DNA of 12,426 nucleotides from Larix sibirica (lineage: Eukaryota; Streptophyta; Pinopsida; Pinales; Pinaceae): the NCBI GenBank assembly GCA_004151065.3, contig NWUY0300019720.1, positions 6,483 through 18,908 of the forward strand, written 5' to 3'. The position numbers were made by a program, and so were the translations under genes. The notes beneath the pieces were generated by a model. It ran no database searches. It saw nothing but the letters and a program-made list of their open reading frames with translations, and was not told the DNA's origin. Shown here piece after piece: positions 9,321 through 12,426 of the stretch. The first letter of the stretch is position 1; the number at the start of each line of letters is the position of its first letter.

Positions 9321-9681
9321 CGTATCCATCAGTGCAACAAACCCCAAGGAATTTGTTTCAGGTTCTTGTGATACGACAACCCGGTTATGGGACACACGTA
9401 TTGCTAGCAGGGCCATTCGAACGTTTCATGGACATGAGGCAGATGTGAATACTGTGAAATTTTTTCCTGATGGACTGAGATTTGGAACTGGCTCAGATGA
9501 TGGTACCTGTAGGTTATTTGACATACGAACAGGGCACCAACTACAAGTCTATAGGCAACCTCCCCGGGACAACAATGAGACGCCAACTGTGACATCAATT
9601 GCGTTCTCATTTTCTGGCAGGCTTCTATTTGCAGGATATTCTAATGGGGACTGCTTTGTGTGGGATACAATATTGGATAAG
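9321..9681 (+). CDS. AGB1: Internal exon of heterotrimeric G-protein beta subunit (WD40 blades 4-6)
   Basis: This is the next exon of the same gene: 361 nt, starting with C after ttgtgtgcag. That C completes the serine codon (AG|C) left by the previous exon. It reads SVSISATNPKEFVSGSCD, then TTTRLWDTRIASRAIRTF, HGHEADVNTVKFFPDG, RFGTGSDDGTCRLFDIRTGH, TVTSIAFSFSGRLLFAGYSN and CFVWDTILDK. It holds the rest of blade 4 (RLWD), blade 5 (GH...RLFD) and blade 6 (FVWD), equal to about AGB1 residues 209-329. The variable loop after QLQVY (RQPPRDNNETPT) resembles the rice form in length more than the shorter Arabidopsis loop. The exon ends AAG before gtacat, phase 0, at the point where other plants continue with VVL(N/D)LG. 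If the intron were read through, 12 extra codons and a TAG at 9718-9720 would follow. About 48 C-terminal residues (blade 7, which closes the propeller) are missing from the window. Confidence 0.96.
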
Positions 9682-10225
9682 GTACATATACTTGCTCTTC
9701 TCAGAAGAACCTCTTTCTAGGATTTTATAAGTTATTTTTATCAATGCTAAGATGATGGACCTGCTGGAAATAATTTTCTTATGTGAAATATATCTAACGA
9801 TTTGATTGTGTGCATCATCTGTCTTTTGTAATTATTGATAAAAGTTTTTGTAGGGTTATACTGATCTTTCCCAGGTAGGGTACAATGGTACATATTCTTC
9901 ATTTTATTGTAGGCAGCCTCTGGTTGACTTCATACTCTAAATAAAGCGGTAATAACTAAGAGACTGGATCAACGAGGCAGACGTATATTCTTAGCACCTT
10001 ATCTGCTGAAAAGCATTTTTAATAATGTATTTTGTCATTTTAACTTCTTGTGTCTTGAATCAGCCAGCTAACAGTCACCTGGTTTCTTCTGGTTGTTGTC
10101 AGATGCCCCCCCTTCATATAAAAGTATGAACTCGTTGTTTAAAACAACTGCCTCAATTATGGGGCATATTTGTCAAGAACAAAATTATCTTATAGCATGT
10201 AGAATCCTGATGGTGTCCCTTAGTA
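9682..10225 (+). other. Start of the next G-beta intron, no internal gene
   Basis: The intron opens with the gtacat donor. I found no exon resembling the last G-beta segment (the VVLNLG...GSWDSNLKIWA region) here or anywhere to 12426, so this intron is at least 2,745 bp. It is AT-rich without a recognised repeat until 10226. Confidence 0.6.
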
Positions 10226-10399
10226 CCATTTAAAGCCGATTAAGGCTGCGTAACCTCCCTAACCTTCACTTCATGTGGTAAAGCCTAAAACTCAAGTGAA
10301 ACCCTAGGGGTAAAGTAGAAGGGTTACCCAATGTGACCACAGCAACTCTTTCACTCTCTTTATGCTGGCTCTCCTTCGGCCCAAGGGGGGAAAACCCTA
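10226..10399. repeat. Dispersed repeat, copy 2
   Basis: This is the partner of the segment at 6108-6275, in the same orientation and about 4.1 kb downstream, so the two copies bracket the two visible G-beta exons. It includes gtaacctccctaacc, aaaccctaggggtaaag and ggctctccttcggcccaagg. It ends just before the LTR-like region at 10537. The family is unknown. Confidence 0.65.
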
Positions 10400-10536
10400 G
10401 ACAACTAATCTGAGTTTATGATGAATACTTAATGTTTTTTCAGATTTTGTAAACAGAATTAAAGTGGTTTGATTTATATTTTGGGTGATTTAAAGAGAGA
10501 CTAGTGCCTAAACAAATCCAGGGCAAATACTCACAG
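10400..10536. other. Short spacer between repeat copy 2 and LTR
   Basis: AT-rich sequence with nothing recognised. Its last five bases, cacag, would be one side of the target duplication of the minus-strand element. Confidence 0.4.
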
Positions 10537-11426
10537 TGTTGATCTTAGAGGGCTTTTTTAATGAATGCTTAAGGCAAAACAGAAGTGCAAAGCATGCTAC
10601 AATCAGCCTTAGATTACTGCTTATTGTTGCAGTAAATGACAAGGAGTGCCCTCACAAAGAAGTTCCTGTTAGGCAAATAAGTGAAATATGGGTGTGTCTT
10701 ACTTATGAAATAAAAATCTGCAACAAACTCTTACTAAGTTGATGGCTGCAAAATTAAAATATTCAGTAATAAAACAGCAAAGGAACATAAGAGGGGAAGA
10801 CCCCCCCACACCTAAAAGATTCTAAAGGAATATAATTCTGCTTCGTAGTTAGCCCTTAAGACAACATTTGCAAACACTTTCCAGCAGCAATATTCAGCAA
10901 CTTGAGATGAAAAACATATGCCTCACATTAAAAGAATGAACCCATGAATCTCCAAAACAACCTTCAGTAGTCTTCATCAATAGAGTTTTTGCTCAAACTG
11001 TCAAAAACCCTTACATTTGAGGGAGCTTCTCTTATATAGAGGTCTAGCCTCAAAACTCTCAACCATAAAATAATAATAACCATGTTTTAGATCCATGATC
11101 TCTCCTGGAATGACTAGAAATATAATATCTCCGAACCACCTTTAAGATAAGTCAAATGCAAAGCAATAAAATAATTGGTAGCGTGGGGTTGCTGCTTGTC
11201 CTCTCCTCAATTAAGGCACCTCCTTGAACCTGGTTCATTTGACCATGCAAATGATCACGTGTAGTCTCATCTCATGGAATGCTCCTCTAAAAGACCTCAA
11301 GAAATGTGCCCAGAACCCATATTTAAGAGAGTGCTCCCTTATATTAAGGAGTCAATACTCTTCGAAGACCAAAAACATGCCCTAAATAGTACAATGGATT
11401 AGGGTGTTTTCTCCAATAAGCCAACA
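10537..11426 (-). mobile_element. Putative 3' LTR of a minus-strand LTR retrotransposon
   Basis: Read on the minus strand this block starts TGTTGG (11426 backwards) and ends TCAACA (at 10537), giving the TGTTG...CAACA short inverted ends usual for LTRs, at about 890 bp. A TATA-like TATATAAGAG sits on the minus strand at about 11029-11038, mid-LTR. Immediately 5' of the LTR on the minus strand is a G-rich tract (tcttgggggcgag, 11430-11442) fitting a polypurine primer. This orientation makes it the 3' LTR, with the element body extending right. No 5-bp duplication joins the two ends (cacag on the left, aactc on the right), which fits an element end rather than a solo LTR. The matching 5' LTR would lie beyond the window. 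The exact left boundary is uncertain. Confidence 0.5.
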
Positions 11427-12426
11427 AACTCGCCCCCAAGAGGTTCTGATAGAAATATGTACAAAGAGGGTACATTTAGCCATTATAACAACCTCCATGG
11501 ATGAAGATGTCAAACAACATGCCAAAGCATAGATCCATGTGTATCAACACCAAAACCAATTCCCAAATCCAGAAAATAATGTGGGTGCTCTAGAGAATTG
11601 TGCATGTAGGGAGTGCTTCTCAATAAATACAAGAAACTTCTCTAAAGATAGTCAAGGATATAGCCGTTGGCCTCCTCTAGTCAAGGTGCTCCATAAATCA
11701 AATCAAAGCCTCAAACCAAGGCATCACAAAAAGTGAACATGTAGCGCTCCGGGGGTTAACAAGATGAAGTGCCCTAGGGGTCAACACAAAAGGTGAACAT
11801 GTATACAAGTGAACAACTCACTAAATGCCTCATCACCCCAAGAATGGTCAACTGTCATAGGGGAGATGTTCAAGGAGAGTGTGCACAAGTGGCATGTCCC
11901 TCATCAAGCCAAGCACTTCATCATCAACCTGTATGCCTTCAACATGTGCGAAGAAGATGCCAAATTGAAATAAATGATGATCCATGATGCTTATGCATCC
12001 AAGTAGCAACATAATGTTACCAAAGCCAATATCCTCCAAACTCAGCCTACTGGGCAGGGTCTTCAACCTAGTATTAAGTCTCATGCAATATGAGGGGTAA
12101 TAGGCTAACCATATTGTCATGTGAGTAAACATTTGCATAGGCCTAAAACAGACTTATTGCATGTGTGTGCTATCTAGATGTACACCAATAAAAGAGGTTG
12201 AAACTGCGTGGCTACACAAAGTACTTGCATATGTTATGCAAATACTATGCACTTGTTTATGTTATATCACCGTGAATGAAAGAATAACTTATGTTTGTCA
12301 TGTTGATGTTTAAAGCATAGTAGCATAATTCGAGTACGATTACGGATGTGAATACGATTTGATACAGAAAAATACATAATGAAAAAATCTAGTACAAATA
12401 AAATACGGAAGTAGACTGCTTATATA
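11427..12426 (-). mobile_element. Internal 3' region of the same minus-strand LTR element, non-coding
   Basis: This follows the polypurine-like tract. The sequence is anonymous, with a minus-strand open stretch at 11848-12138 (96 residues, ending LEHLPYDS) that matches no domain I know. No reverse transcriptase, integrase or gag motif was seen, so it could be 3' untranslated sequence, a non-autonomous element, or separate intronic DNA. It contains the small direct repeats at 11721-11803. Confidence 0.35.
11721..11803. repeat. Short imperfect direct repeats (60-bp spacing)
   Basis: The 23-bp segments at 11721-11743 and 11781-11803 match at about 20 positions and share GTGAACATGTA; they are exactly 60 bp apart. 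A weaker related unit (gggggttaacaagatgaagtg) lies between them from 11751. This looks like a decayed minisatellite of roughly 25-30 bp units. Confidence 0.5.

Noticed and set aside
10796-10812. Purine/C-run (agacccccccacac) as a telomere or special structure
   Set aside because: A single short homopolymer inside the LTR-like block with no repeat unit.

Overview
The window looks like nuclear DNA of a seed plant. The only gene I can support is two internal exons of the heterotrimeric G-protein beta subunit (the AGB1/RGB1 family, a seven-bladed WD40 propeller) on the + strand at 8308-8732 and 9321-9681. The splice sites are canonical and the reading frame is open throughout. The two exons join in phase to give about 262 residues, corresponding to roughly residues 68-329 of Arabidopsis AGB1. 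The N-terminal coiled-coil exon(s) and the last exon (blade 7) were not found, so the gene probably runs off both ends of the window through long introns (about 8.3 kb on the left if exon 1 lies outside, at least 2.7 kb on the right). Long introns full of old, diverged retroelements suggest a large-genome plant, possibly a gymnosperm; that is inference.

Bases 1 to about 4300 hold one old, dead Ty1/copia retrotransposon on the + strand. Its parts are in normal order: gag (from about 187), a CCHC knuckle lacking its last Cys (855-893), an aspartic protease with a changed active site (1033-1044), GAG-pre-integrase, integrase, and a linker to about 3450. Reverse transcriptase and RNase H are not recognisable. 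A polypurine tract and possible LTR start lie near 4068-4078. The element is broken by about 765 bp of foreign sequence inside the integrase zinc finger (about 1500-2265), and by about 190 bp with pol III A and B boxes, like a tRNA-derived SINE, inside the integrase core (about 2615-2800).

Bases 4300-8307 are AT-rich non-coding sequence, probably intron, with one diverged repeat (6108-6275) and an 18-bp perfect palindrome (7160-7177). After the second exon, the last intron carries a second copy of that repeat (10226-10399). It then carries what looks like the 3' LTR of a minus-strand LTR retrotransposon (10537-11426), with the polypurine tract and non-coding internal sequence of that element running to the right edge.

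There is no operon, CRISPR array, rRNA or intact tRNA, and I see no new biological system. The notable content is a conserved signalling gene whose introns have absorbed several layers of nested transposons.
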